Source of the DNA: Acheta domesticus
Taxonomy: Eukaryota > Arthropoda > Insecta > Orthoptera > Gryllidae
DNA: 64,000 nt
NCBI GenBank assembly: GCA_031308135.1
Contig: JAHLJT010000631.1
Span: forward strand, 178,986,184 to 179,050,183
Direction: 5' to 3'
A program made the translations under genes and the position numbers. A model generated the notes under the pieces. It was not told where the DNA came from and did no database searches. It saw only the letters and a list, made by a program, of their open reading frames with translations. Each line of letters begins with the position of its first letter. The first letter of the stretch is position 1. This document shows, one piece after another, positions 34,793-45,426 of this stretch.

Positions 34793-35460
34793 ATTAACTA
34801 ACTATCTCCAGACCTTGTCAGATGTTTCATCAACGTTTGCACATACACGTGGTGAAACTCGCTTCCCGATTGATATTTCGCACTCAGTTTTTTATACTGC
34901 GAATGCCGGTTAGATATTCAACGTATTCATCCACACGCTGGTTACCATTATGTTCACTGTCCGTTCCTCGACTCCTATCAAGATCACTCGAGCAAACCCA
35001 TCTGACCCGTCTCCTACTGAGTTCTATCTCACCCTGTCGTATGCTACCCAGGGTGACCACGCGCTCGCTCTCGCTCGCGCCCTCTCCTGACCCGTTCGGA
35101 ACGGGTCAGGCGGTAACGGCCATAATTGCCGCGCCATTAGAACAGGGTTGGCCACCGCTTCATTATCCTAAACGTATTAGTCTAAAACTGAAGCTCATGT
35201 GAGACTAGTTTTCATAGTTCTCGCATATAAGTTCTGCGATCTTTGGGTCTCATTTGGGCAAGGTCGTGATTCGTTGCATAATGTATAACAGGCGCAGTTT
35301 AAGATGTCATCTTAAGATGTATATCTTACACCGAGACCAAAACCGATCGTGCGCACCGTACGTACAAGCGTGCTAGCCTCCAACTGGCTTCACAAAATTT
35401 ACCCAAAAGGCGGCTAGTTAACATGCCTATATATCTTATACCGTATTTAATCTCTTCTTG
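34793..35460. other. No gene; contains a 25-nt palindrome
   Basis: No supported coding region. A perfect 12-bp inverted repeat around one central base lies at 35086-35110 (arms CCTGACCCGTTC and its complement). Confidence 0.45.
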
Positions 35461-35653
35461 GTTGAATTCAGTGGCGTATCTACGGTATGGCAGCCATGGC
35501 ACGTGCCATGGGCGCCACTCACAAGGGGCGCTATTTACAGTATATCCGTTAAAACAAATAACAGCAACCTTAATTTCTAGCATCCCCACAGGGGGTGCAA
35601 ATTCTATGCTTGCCATGGGCGCCTGAACACCTAGATACGCCTCTGGTTGAATT
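35461..35653. mobile_element. 177-bp hAT-type MITE with 8-bp target duplication
   Basis: The element at 35469-35645 starts CAGTGGCGTATCTACGG and ends CTAGATACGCCTCTG, i.e. terminal inverted repeats of ~15 bp. It is flanked by perfect 8-bp duplications GTTGAATT at 35461-35468 and 35646-35653. The internal 'gccatgg(g)cgcc' motif occurs near both ends. It has no coding capacity. Confidence 0.9.
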
Positions 35654-35734
35654 GCATCGCTTTTTGGTTTTCAAATAATAGCTAAGATGTTAGTAGGGCA
35701 GAGAGTACAATATTTCAATTCTACGTCACTGCTT

Positions 35735-35776
35735 CTAATGATACGGGAAAGAATGTATTGTTGTAGCATCAGTAGT
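35735..35776 (+). mobile_element. HLE 3' terminal fragment
   Basis: 'gatacgggaaagaatgtatt'...'tgtagcatcagtag' and T: a degraded HLE terminus. Confidence 0.4.
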
Positions 35777-37080
35777 TCTGTTACTTGCGTAACAGTATCA
35801 CAAGGTCTTCTGGCGTTGGGCGTAAGAAATAGTTATCCTTAATATTAAGCCAGGCTTAGGTCAAGTCTAGTCAGTGACTGCCTTTTATCCTTATAGACCA
35901 GGAGCTCAGCTCCGTTAGTACCTGAGGTTACCAGATGATCACATACCCGAAAACCAGTAGTGACTCAAGCTTCTTAACATACGTGACTTGCATGGAGCTT
36001 GGTTAAGTACCAATTCAGGCGCTAGCTTGCTTATTGTTATTGCTTATTGTTACACGACATCAGCTGTGTCGTACGTAGCTATGCACTGAATAAAAACTCT
36101 GTTGGTATTTGTAGTAGGGGAACAGACAAAATAACTCAATGATTCTTAATGTACACGGTACAGAGATTGGCCCCTGTTGAGGCAGCAAAATAAGTTTCAA
36201 GATGATGCGCTGGGAGAGCTATGATTTGGGATTTTGATACATAGGTTCTGGAATGTTCGGCCGATTTCTACAAAAGACACAATGGATAACTTTTTGTTAG
36301 AAGATTTATATGAAGGAATAAGCAACCATTGAATAAATCGTTCACCTTTCTACCTGTTTCTCACGGGAAAGCAACCTCCTTTTGTTAATTTTTCTGTATG
36401 AAGTTTCGCTCGTTCCTAGAGCTCCCCTTCCCGCCAAAAAATGTAAGTATTCTTTGAGGAACAGCGGAGTGCGACACTAGTACCAACGTTTGAGAGCTTA
36501 ACCGGTTCTCGTAGAACTTTAATACCCGGTCATTGCAACTTATTCCATGTGCGAGAACAAACCTGCTGGGAAGTTACTGTTTCGGCTTTTGAATTTGGCG
36601 ATAATGCCATTGCAGATTAAAATTAAAATTTTAACATGCCCTTTTGTTTTTAATAACAATGCAGTGCCTTGCCAGTGGTCCAGTAGGTGCTCCCGCCTGC
36701 GGAGGCATTTGAAGGTACTTCGCCCAAAACGGGATTGGCACCCTTCCTCTAAGAGATAGCGCGGGCAAAATTTAGAAAAATATTATAAGTCTAACTCGGG
36801 GCGTTTGAAATGTAAATTCTGAGCTGGTAATTCAGGCCAAAGATTGTTATGAAAAACTAACCTCTCGGCAAGGCGCCAAATTAGAATCATTTATTGTTGC
36901 TTATGTGCCAACAGCAACTTAAGAATTGTGACTATTAACTCATTTGAAATGTAAAATTTTGAAAATATGCTACTCACATTCTACTGTTAAATAGTCCTTT
37001 TAATTACATGAACCGTAATTTCTATCGGATAATGAACATTACACTATTAATTCACTTTTTCATGAAAACGTGTCATTTTG
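35777..37080. other. No recognisable gene
   Basis: No supported ORF or repeat family. Confidence 0.35.
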
Positions 37081-37164
37081 TACAGTGATTGGCCAGAAAT
37101 TATAGTGGTTGGCCACTGAATTATTTCTAACACAAACAACTAGAATAACGATAAATTCAATTAC

Positions 37165-37204
<40 letters not shown>
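37165..37204. repeat. (TTA)n microsatellite at the 3' end of the R4/Dong-like element
   Basis: About 13 TTA units directly next to the 3' end of the non-LTR element. The other flank (41371-41410) is also TTA/TTG-rich. Confidence 0.9.
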
Positions 37205-37205
<1 letters not shown>

Positions 37206-37311
37206 TTTACATTACATCACGACTAAAGATGTTATGAGTCGGCTGAATATAAAATCTACTCCAGGTTGCACCCAGCTACCTAAGGAGCAGATCTGGAGAT
37301 TATCAATGCCT

Positions 37312-38072
37312 CTACAATACTTTATGCAAAATGTGGGCTGTTCCAAATAAAGCAATTTCTTGCACTTCCCAGTCTTTTGAATTACCGGGCAGTCTAGACA
37401 AGTTCTTACTCAAATTTTGCGGAACAAATCCCAGAGCTCCGATAACTATCAGGATGACCTGTGCTTTTACGCCCCACATTCGGCTGCTCTCTATTTCCAA
37501 ACTCTTGTATTTAAGACGTTTCTCTGCCTCCTTGGTAATGACGTTTTGATCGCAAGGTAAGCAACATCGACAAGTAAACACGATTTGTTCTCCAAATCCC
37601 GGATGACTATATCCGATTTGTTTGCCGCTATCGTGTGATCAGATTGAATTTGTTGGTCGTACAATATCGTACACAATCCAAGAGATGTCACCGGTTTTCG
37701 TAAGTGTTCGTACCACTTGGGGCATGTGTTTAGAACTTCGAGGGCGGTACAGATCTGCCAGTGGAGGTAGCTACACACCCTGTCATGTCTTTTCAGGTAT
37801 TCGGTCTTTGCTAGGATTGGACAAGCTGAAACAATCTGATCAATGGATTCTACTTGCTCCTGGCAAATGCGGCATTTATCATCTTGGGAAATTCTGAGAA
37901 CCGCTTTATCAGAATGTCGTGTTCTCAACGCCTGATCTTGGGCAGCTATTACAAGTGCTTCCGATTCTGGCTTCATTCTTCCCCTTTTAAGCCACATAAA
38001 TGATTGATCTTTATTAATCTGCACCTTGTCCATTTTTTTAGATTTGGTCCTTGGAGTGGTTTGTCTCTCCAC
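37312..38072 (-). pseudogene. R4/Dong-like ORF: CCHC and endonuclease part
   Basis: Two frames joined by a shift near 37500-37580. The first (37491-38072, 193 codons) holds a C-x2-C ... H/C motif ('CRICQEQVESIDQIVSACP', then 'RHDRV') and the restriction-like endonuclease core 'ANKSDIVIRDLENKSCLLVD' (PD-type Asp is S-D here, then Asp about 12 residues on). The second (37312-37581) holds the C-terminus 'YKSLEIESSRMWG..AQVILIVIGALG' and 'GTAHILHKVL'. This nuclease makes the target nick for priming. The P-to-S change in the PD motif and the frameshift suggest loss of function. Confidence 0.75.
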
Positions 38073-38624
38073 GATTTTTTAAAACATTTTTTGTGTCTCA
38101 CACTTCATGTTTAGCAGCATCAGAAGTTCAGTGTCTGTGTTATTTGACGTGTCTTGCCTAGTTTTCTTCGCAATGCTTCTTGCTACACTAACAATGCCTC
38201 TGTTTCTCATTCTTCGGTCAGATTTCATGACCTGCCTCATTAGAGGATCATCTTGATGGCTGACTACATACTTCCCCAACCCGACTATTGCGTTGTGCCA
38301 GGAGGCCTCAATTTGTCTGAGGCCTCTTCCTCCTTACTTACGTGACACATAAAGTCTATGTATATCAGCTCGAGGGTGGGAAACATGATGCATTGTTAGC
38401 AGTTTTCGGTTTTTCGATTGTGCGAATTCTTGCTCAGTCCAGTCCACTAGTCCAAAATTGTATTCGGCTACAGGTACCGCCAAACTACCTATTGCATATA
38501 TTTTATTCCTGGAATTCAGAGCGGACTGCAGGACCAGTCTCACTCTCCTATAATACTCCCTGCGAATTCTCTCTTTCTTTCTGTCGTTCGAGATGGTTTC
38601 ACATTCTTCAATGCCCAGATATTT

Positions 38625-39611
38625 TTAAGTTTTACCTGGCTCAAGATCTTGAATCACAGTGTGCGTATCAATTTCAATGTTCTCAGACGTTGTGAGTTTC
38701 CCTCTATTTAAATTGATTTTTGCACACTTGTCAAGACCAAACTTCATGAAGATGTCATTGCTAAAGTAATTCACGACAGACAGCATTTGGGAGAAAATCG
38801 CTTCATTCTTAGCAAATACTTTCAGATCATCCATGTAAAACAAATGTGATACTGGCCTTTCATCACCATGGTGCTTAAAACCAAAGTCAGCTTGCGACAA
38901 CTGTCTCGATAGTGGGATCAAACTAATGCAAAACAGCAGAGGGGATAGTGAATCTCCTTGAAAAATACTCCTGTTAATCTGAATACTTCTGGTTTCTACT
39001 GCTTCCTTTCCGCTGTGTATTAGTAACCTGGTACTCCACGACTTCATACTAGACTTGCAAAATTCAATAAGTCTAGGATGAAATCGATAGATCTCCAGGG
39101 TCTTCAAAATCCAATCGTGTGGTACACTATCAAAGGCCTTTTGATAGTCAATCCAAACCATGCTCAAATTACGTTTGCGTTTCTTTACATCATTCAAAAT
39201 GACTTTATTCAGTAGCAAGATTTCCTTACAGCCATAAGAGCCTTTACGGCATCCTTTTTGTTCAGCTGGCATTAGATGATTCTCATCTAGATGTCTGTAC
39301 ATTTTGTCAGCTATGGCTGCAGTGATAACTTTGTACAGTACTGGCAGACAAGTAATTGGCCTATAGTTCTTCGCCAAAGTGCTGTCTCCCGCTTTGGGTA
39401 GCAAATACGTGATGCCGCGTGTGAGCCATTCCGGGAGTTCCTTTGGGTTTTCTAAACTTTTATTAACAGCTTTTGCTAGATAAGAATGTATTACTGTTAA
39501 TTTCTTAATCCAATAAATCTGGATCTTATCAATCCAGGGGGACTTCCAGTTCCCCATGCTCTTAATTGCTTGGAAGAGGTGCTCTTCCGAGAATTGGTGA
39601 ACGTCTTCCAC
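38625..39611 (-). pseudogene. R4/Dong-like ORF: reverse transcriptase
   Basis: A 328-codon open stretch with the RT blocks in order: 'GITYLLPKAGDSTLAKNYRP' (motif 0/1 region), 'AEQKGCRKGSYGC' (2), 'VWIDYQKAFDSVPHDW' (A, first Asp), 'IFQGDSLSPLLFCISLIPLS' (B) and 'FYMDDLKVFA' (C, catalytic YMDD). This combination, with SLSPLLF and a C-terminal endonuclease downstream, is typical of the R2/R4 branch. The catalytic residues are intact, but stops separate it from the N-terminal and C-terminal parts. Confidence 0.88.
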
Positions 39612-39860
39612 TGTTTCTACAAGTTAATCGGCAGCATCAACTTCAGATAGAAGCCAATATGCGTCTTTGTTGTAGGATCTGCTTTCCTCCCAGATTCCTG
39701 CCCAAAATGCTTCGACGTCATCTTTTGAAGGAGTAACAGTTTAGCCATTCGGTTTTTGAGTCAGATTGGGATAGAATCTCTTCGCGTCTATTTCAAACAA
39801 CCGGTTCTGTACACGGATATCTATTGTACGTTTGTAACGTCTAATTCTTTGAGCCGATGC

Positions 39861-40907
39861 TTAAATTTTCTCTTTTAGCTTCTGAACTACCATTAGCCTG
39901 CTGGTGTCATTTTCTATTTGGTAATATTGTTCAACATTGAATATTTTTCGTTGAACTTTAGAGGTGTGCGTTGATTTAGAAGATGCCTTAGCTAAGAGTG
40001 ATTTTTCGCGCCGGGTGTCGGCTATCCGTTTCATAATTCTGTTTATCAATGTGGATACAGAGCTGTTTACTCTATTTTGCTGTCGGCCGTCGGTGTGCTT
40101 GGCTGGCCCCAAAATTATCTGAGATACTAGATATCCAGCTGTATATATGTGATTGATTTCAGTAATATCTAGATCTCTGCCTGGGGTCTCGACCACCTCA
40201 TTTAAGACAGAATTCACTGTTTCTATCACTCTTTTAGCTTTGGCATTTTCGTATATTCTCCCCAACGGTTCGCGAGATTCAAACGGAAGTTGACTAACTC
40301 TATCTATCTCGCGCCGAAGGATATTTCGCATTATGTCCTTATCGTCTAATTCATTGCCAGATGAATTTTCACCACTGATGTGTGTTTCACTGGAAAGAGA
40401 TGATCCTTCCACGGGATCATCATTTTCAAGTTTTACATGTTCGTCATGTGGATTGTTCGAGCGAAGTACATACTTCACATTTCTCTCAATGTCAGCAAGT
40501 TGTTCTGCTGTGAATTTTCCACTGCTGAGTATGTATCGTCGTTGACTGTCAAGTTTCTTTGAGTCTAGGGTAGGTCTTATATCTGGGTTCCGCTCTCTCC
40601 ATACCTTGGAAACGTCTATTTCTGAACCCCCATTTTTCGCTTTTGCATAGTAAAAGCACCACATCACCTCCTTTAATTCATCCCGGGTCCATCTCTGACG
40701 ATGGCTTCGAGGTACAGCCGGATCTGGGTCTCTGAGACTAACATCCGTGGGATGGCCAGACGTCGACAAGGTGACATTAGCTCGGTTTCTGAGCAGGTAT
40801 GGGACATTGGTAGAACAAGGCACGTTAAGGTTCATTACATTTCTTGTTATATCCATTTTGCTCATTGGTTTGAATTGAAGACTCGCAGGACGCAAGTTCG
40901 AGTTCAC
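39861..40907 (-). pseudogene. R4/Dong-like ORF: N-terminal Myb-like region
   Basis: A 348-codon open stretch. Residues ~70-130 contain 'RQRWTRDELKEVMWCFYYAK', an M/W-spaced helix pattern resembling the Myb-type DNA-binding domain found N-terminally in R2/R4 elements. The remainder is polar, with no further domain recognised. The frame continues towards RT (39612-39860) with a few stops ('AQRIRRYKRTIDIRVQNRLF' type sequence). It would bind target DNA in an active element. Confidence 0.65.
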
Positions 40908-41220
40908 AGATCACACTTAACCCTCGGGTTGTTTCCTGCCATCCGGTACTGCGACCCACAGTGTCCTCGGGGCATCCCCCCGTAGGGCCCAGCAAGGGGT
41001 CCCTCCGATCGCCAGTCGGCATTACTAAACCCTACGGGATTTTCACTGACTGCTGAAGGCAGCCTCCTTTGCTGGGTAATGCAAGGTTCGGGCCTCCACT
41101 CTAATCAGTGTCCTGGTGTGCCAACCCAGTTTCTCTCCTCTACCCTCCATGGGCCGACAGCAGGAAGTCCAAATGTTCATAACCCTTCCCTCTCTACTTA
41201 CTTCCCACTCTCCTCAAAGT

Positions 41221-41370
41221 GGAGTACTTCTTCGTCTGACCCCTCACCTTCAACCTATTCAGCAAGGGAGGCCCTACCGGTAGCTAGGCTACCACTGACA
41301 TAGCTTTAAGGCTCATAGGGGTGCTCAAGCTCCACCACCAACTGCAAGGTCGTGTACTCCCTAGGTGGAG
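41221..41370 (-). ncRNA. Putative HDV-like self-cleaving ribozyme at the 5' end of the R4/Dong-like element
   Basis: Reading the minus strand from 41370, the pairings fit the nested double pseudoknot of HDV-like ribozymes. P1 is CTCCACC (41370-41364) with GGTGGAG (41336-41330), 7 bp. P2 is GGAGTAC (41360-41354) with GTACTCC (41227-41221), 7 bp. P3 is ACC (41350-41348) with GGT (41339-41337), with an 8-nt loop. The P4 base is ACCCCT (41322-41317) with AGGGGT (41244-41239). J4/2 is the 11-nt CAGACGAAGAA (41238-41228), similar to the HDV joining strand with the catalytic C before GAA. P1' follows P3' directly, as in HDV. Cleavage would fall exactly at the element start, next to the TAA repeat. 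R2 and R4 elements are known to carry such ribozymes; activity here is untested. Confidence 0.6.
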
Positions 41371-41410
41371 TTATTGTTGTTATTATTGTTGTTATTATTA
41401 TTATTATTAT
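41371..41410. repeat. TTA/TTG microsatellite at the 5' end of the R4/Dong-like element
   Basis: The flank begins directly at the ribozyme start: TTATTGTTGTTATTATTG and then pure TTA units. Confidence 0.85.
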
Positions 41411-41469
41411 CCATGAAAGCACACAAATTTGTAAGATACAGGTTTAATACAACTTTAATTTTAAGCGCT

Positions 41470-42460
41470 GTTAGGGTATATCTTCGATTTTCAAATTCGA
41501 GCTATTCAATTCATTTCCTTTGTTAGCTGTGTCTTCTGGCCGGGCGTCACAGAGAGTGTGATGACATTTTTTGATAGAAAAGGACGGAATATGCTTCAAA
41601 TATATTCGTAGAATACCTGGCTTGTAATCCATTCGTGGTCACTTTCTCAAATCTCTCAGCTGTCTAGGTCTGATTCATCAGTTTTTCTGGAATCTGTTTG
41701 TATGGATAGATAGGTTTGTATGGACTAGTGATAGGGCATCTTTCTGCGAAGCAGACCATTACTGTCATATCATTTTGAAGCTCTTTGTTTTACTGATTCT
41801 TACTTCCCTTTTCAGCTAAAAACTTCCCTGTAATTACCTTCCTTGTATTTTCAAAATTTGACTTTTCTCCAGTACAGACCCTTGTAGGATCATTTTTCTT
41901 CTCATCTAAGTTACTTCCCTAGATGTACTCTTTGGCATATTCAAATGACATTCGGATGTCTTGTTCGCTGACACATGTGAAGCAATGACAGCCGCTAGTT
42001 CTTCTGCGTGTAATGAATATGGGGTGTCTTCTTAAAAATGCCTTTACCCAGCCTTCTGATTCTCATGGACGGTTTTTGTTGAACGGATTGGGTATTTATT
42101 TTAGCAGCTAAAAATTGTGGAACGCTACTCTGTAAATCTTCCATCTTCCTTGGAAAACCTTTCCTGGCTAGTTCTATTCACATAACAAGACTGTCTTCTT
42201 CATTAGATAATACAGTATCAGAACAGTGTTGTTTTGTGATTTGGATTGTTAAAATGAAACTAAACTTGTTTTGGAAACATTAAATGATTTTTTCAGCAGA
42301 AGGCACAGATGTCCCGTTAGTTTTAACACATTTGATGGAATTTGCCATGGCTTTTGCAACATACTCCTGCTTTGACTTCTTTGGCTTTGTAAGATTTGTT
42401 ATTTCAGGCCCATACAGTTTATACTTGCGTGAAATAATATAAAACTACGATTAAAAACAA
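41470..42460 (-). pseudogene. pogo/Tigger-like transposase remnant
   Basis: Minus-strand sequence with stops and frameshifts. In order one can read: 'TKPKKSKQEYVAKAM' and 'NGTSVPSAEKI' (N-terminal HTH region), 'LSNEEDSLVM' and 'IELARKGFPRK' (CENP-B-type HTH), 'VKAFLRRHP' (family G-W-x-x-FLRRHP), 'FEYAKEYI' with 'NLDE' (start of the DDE domain), and 'RKVITGKFLAEKGSK' with 'NDMTVMVCFA'. The order matches pogo/Tigger transposases (CENP-B/JRK relatives). It is heavily decayed and lacks a continuous ORF longer than about 60 codons. Confidence 0.6.
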
Positions 42461-42842
42461 TCTGACAACAATCGTTAGCAGAGTGGCCAATAACACAATT
42501 AACACATTATCGAAGATAAAGTCATTGGCCAGCCCCCTATGTCACTGAGTATTTTCTGACATATAAAGGTGATTTATTTACCGCCGTAATCAACTAACAG
42601 CACTGTTGGATGTCAGGTTTCTAAAGAAAATGCCAAGAAATCTTTACATACAAGGAACACGCACCGCAGTGTTAACACACATCCACCATATTTGCAACAG
42701 TTGCACTCTTGCGGTCAAAGTAAATATTACATTAGAACCGAAAAGCGTCCCTTCATGCCATTTACAAGCAAAATATTAGAACAAGCTGTAATTCAAATTA
42801 TAGTTGGAGTGACCAATCACTGGGGGGAGGCCAATCACTGTA

Positions 42843-43354
42843 CCGTTTAACCTATTTTTCTGAGTTCGTTGATATTTAACAAAACCGTAGACGTTGATAT
42901 TCAAGAAAACCGTAGATACCTATCAGAAATCCCGAATCCCCATATTTATCTTTTAATTTCTGCGCGCATTGGGAATTAATAGATATATTTTTGTCTTTTT
43001 TCGAGTTTCTTCTTTTCTATTAAAAAGAGACACTTATCCAAACGGCGGAGGCTGCATAGTTTTCTTTCAATTTTTACACGTATTAAAAGTTAGTAATGTA
43101 GTTTAATCTATTCTATGTTAGTGTCAATAAATGTTTAAGCAAGAGGTTTTAGTGCCGTGCATGTGTATACCATGCAATAGTGAATACGTAACAGTTATCT
43201 TGAATAAACGAAGTAGGATAAAATGACGGGCTCGTTATCCTTGACAAAGTGACAGAAGCAGAGGCAACTCTTCACCGAAAGATTCTCAGTTGAACGGAAG
43301 GAAAGACGAAGAGTGTTTTTTGTGCGAAAAGTGGGACAGGATATACTGTTTGTC
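42843..43354. other. No recognisable gene
   Basis: AT-rich; no supported feature. Confidence 0.35.
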
Positions 43355-43458
43355 AGATAGATAGATTTATTTAAATTGCAATTGGGTATAACCCGGTGGC
43401 AGCTAATTACAAAAACATAAATATGCACAGTCTCTCAGTAACATAAAACACCAATGGC

Positions 43459-43499
<41 letters not shown>

Positions 43500-44104
43500 C
43501 AACAATATGAATAAGGTAATATAACTAGCAAATTATATACTAATTATAGTAGTAATAATAATGGTAAAATAATGATAATAATATAAAAACTGACTCATTA
43601 AATATTAAATTGAACTAAGAGAGAAAAGAAAGAGGAAAAAATTCATACTGCACTAGGATCACACTGCACTTCACCAACTTCATTTCCTATCGAAATGAAT
43701 TCCTAGGTGCTTGCTCGAGGAAACTCTCGGAATAATGTCATTTTTTAAACGGTAATTTGTTTCACTGTAATTATGACCCCTGCCAAAAGTGATGGATTTA
43801 CTTTTAGAGCTATTTATGGACATTCCATTATTTTCCGCCCAGTAATATAACGCATCAAGATCCCGTTGCAGTATTTCTTCATCTCTTTTCGAATTAATAC
43901 TACAATATATTATGCAATCGTCTGCAAACAGCCGAACATTTGAGGTTAATTGCGCCGGCAGATCATTGACGAATTGCGCCGAAGATAGAGAAGACCTTCG
44001 TGCGTAGAGTAGGATGATATAAAATCTCCCCTTGATATCGACCTGTATGTATCTCTCACGGTCAAATAAAAAATTATACCGAGAGACAGAGGTTATCACT
44101 CTCA
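43355..44104 (-). mobile_element. 5'-truncated jockey/CR1-type LINE with RT fragment
   Basis: 43680-44099 (minus) encodes the end of an RT: 'VNDLPAQLTSNVRLFADDCIIY' (first 20: NDLPAQL...FADD), then 'LQRDLDALYYWAENNGMSIN' and 'SKHLGIHFD'. FADD is the catalytic block, and 'NDLP' upstream is typical of jockey/CR1-like elements. The 3' region contains a (TAA)n run (43459-43496) and ends in AATAAATCTATCTATCTGAC at 43355, a short-repeat LINE tail. A frameshift precedes NDLP. The element abuts the candidate first exon of FUT-B. Confidence 0.7.
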
Positions 44105-44177
44105 GTCGTGCGGTTTCGAGGACTACACTGATTTTCTGAGAACGGTGAAGAGCACATCAGCGGGCGAGGCCGATAAC
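44105..44177 (+). other. Candidate non-coding 5' exon of FUT-B
   Basis: Matches 18935-19024: 'gaagagcacatcag' followed by GCGAGGCC, with the donor GTATGTTTGCATGT at 44178. If both are first exons, the intervening intron is ~2.9 kb here versus ~8.1 kb for FUT-A. The jockey-like LINE ends within a few bases upstream, so the promoter may have been displaced or truncated. This is inference from conservation. Confidence 0.4.
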
Positions 44178-44675
44178 GTATGTTTGCATGTCTCTTAAGG
44201 AAACTTTAGGATATCAATCGTCTTTGAAATGTATTAAAGAGAGTTTTACGAGAAATACGCTGACAAAAATATTTATATTACTGGAGGAGTTTGGTACAGA
44301 AGCGCCAGGTAAGCGTAAATTAAGTTGTTTGTTCAAATTCCATGCAAGGCATGTAGGATTTAAAAGTTGTGTTTGAAGCTGGGGGCATTTGCAGGCTCTC
44401 GAGTATCATCTCTATGTCTTTCGAAATCTATTCTAATTATCGGCACGGTAACTGAGTACATTTGTGTGTAAAATGTTTGTTGGCGTAATTGAAGTAGCTA
44501 CTTACAACGATAATTATGAAAACAGGTCGTAAACGACACGTGCTATCACCGATATTGGAAGAGGAATGGGATAAATCCGAAGGTACCTTAGAATCATGAT
44601 TCTTAGGCACAAGGAAGCTATTCACATTGTATTTTTACCCGGAAAGTTGCAGTTACTGCAGTAAGCCGGTTACAA

Positions 44676-44720
44676 CTAGTGATGATATAAAAGCACGTAT
44701 TTTCTCGCATTCTTTGTAAC
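44676..44720 (-). mobile_element. HLE 3' terminal fragment
   Basis: The minus strand reads 'aatgcgagaaaatacgtgct'...'catcactag', the family terminus. Confidence 0.45.
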
Positions 44721-44769
44721 TAGCATTGTATTTTCACTTGAACCTGCGAAAGTGTTTCCAAACCGCAAA

Positions 44770-44862
44770 AATATTTGACTACACGGGGATTTGAACATAA
44801 GCACTTAGGTTAAGCTTGCAGTTAGTATAACCACTCTTCTAGTTTTCCGTGTCCACATACAA
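44770..44862 (-). mobile_element. tRNA-like SINE head
   Basis: On the minus strand it has an A-box-like 'GAGTGGTTATACTAACTGCA' and a B box 'ATGTTCAAATCCCCGTGT'. The cloverleaf is incomplete, so a working tRNA is unlikely. Confidence 0.45.
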
Positions 44863-44989
44863 ATCAACCCACTATGTTGAAAGAGAAATTAAATAATTTT
44901 CGGAAAATTTAATAAAAATCGGACTAGCTCAAGAAAAAGTTTCCAGTGACGCCGTTCTAATCAGGACAAACTCTAAGCTCCCGACATGC

Positions 44990-45320
44990 GTAAAGGTGTA
45001 GTGCATGTGAGTGCAAATGTGTTAAAGAAGAGGTGAAGATAATAGAAGGAAGAGGAACGAACGATCGCGCGCGGTCCGTGGTCTGTTTATAAAGTGGTTC
45101 TCTGGCATTCGTCTAGTATTAATCGGAGAAACCACAAAAAATTACCGATGAGAGCAAGCAGCCGCTAAAATGGTCCGTGTTCCGTTTGTTAGAGTATTGC
45201 TTCGGCATTCGCTTGACATTGTTCGGAGAAACCACTGGAATTAATTACTTAGCTAGTGTTGAAAATCCCCCACTGTCCGGACTAGAACCTCAACACCTCT
45301 CGATCAAATTCATGGCAATT
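44990..45320 (+). mobile_element. SINE-like repeat, family S2, with an internal ~115-bp duplication
   Basis: 'cgcgcggtccgtggtctgtt' followed by 'tctggcattcgtctag' recurs as 'atggtccgtgttccgtttgt' and 'tcggcattcgcttgac', each followed by 'CGGAGAAACCAC'. A related copy is at 62470-62610 ('cgtgcggtctctgacccgct', 'tccggcattcg'). The GGTCCGTGG...GTTAGAG words are tRNA-head-like. Confidence 0.4.
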
Positions 45321-45426
45321 CTGGTTCTGTGTCAAGTCACTTAAAATAATAGGTACACTACTGTGTATACTATTGTACTACACTTCTGTAGCGCCACTAC
45401 TGTTGTTATTGCTTGTAATTACCTTC

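Larger units (their letters stand above)
37205..41370 (-). mobile_element. R4/Dong-like non-LTR retrotransposon, nearly full length
   Basis: About 4.17 kb on the minus strand. It has a 5' UTR with ribozyme-like structure, an N-terminal Myb-like DNA-binding region, RT, a CCHC motif and a C-terminal restriction-like endonuclease, then a ~110-nt 3' UTR. The single-ORF layout with a C-terminal endonuclease is typical of the R2/R4 group. Both flanks are TTA (TAA) repeats (37165-37204 and 41371-41410). From family knowledge, Dong elements target TAA repeats. Several frameshifts and stops mark it as inactive. Confidence 0.8.
37083..42840 (-). mobile_element. pogo/Tigger-like DNA transposon split by an R4/Dong-like element
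   Basis: Both ends carry the same 12-bp terminal inverted repeat, CAGTGATTGGCC, each next to a TA dinucleotide (37081-37082 and 42841-42842). CAGT ends and a TA target duplication are the pogo/Tigger pattern. Related GGTTGGCCACT and CCAATCACTGG subterminal copies lie just inside each end. Transposase remnants are on the minus strand at 41470-42460. Without the insert at 37205-41370 the element is about 1.6 kb. Confidence 0.75.

Noticed and set aside
37331..38695. Plus-strand ORFs of 70-117 codons
   Set aside because: Antisense shadows of the R4/Dong-like element.
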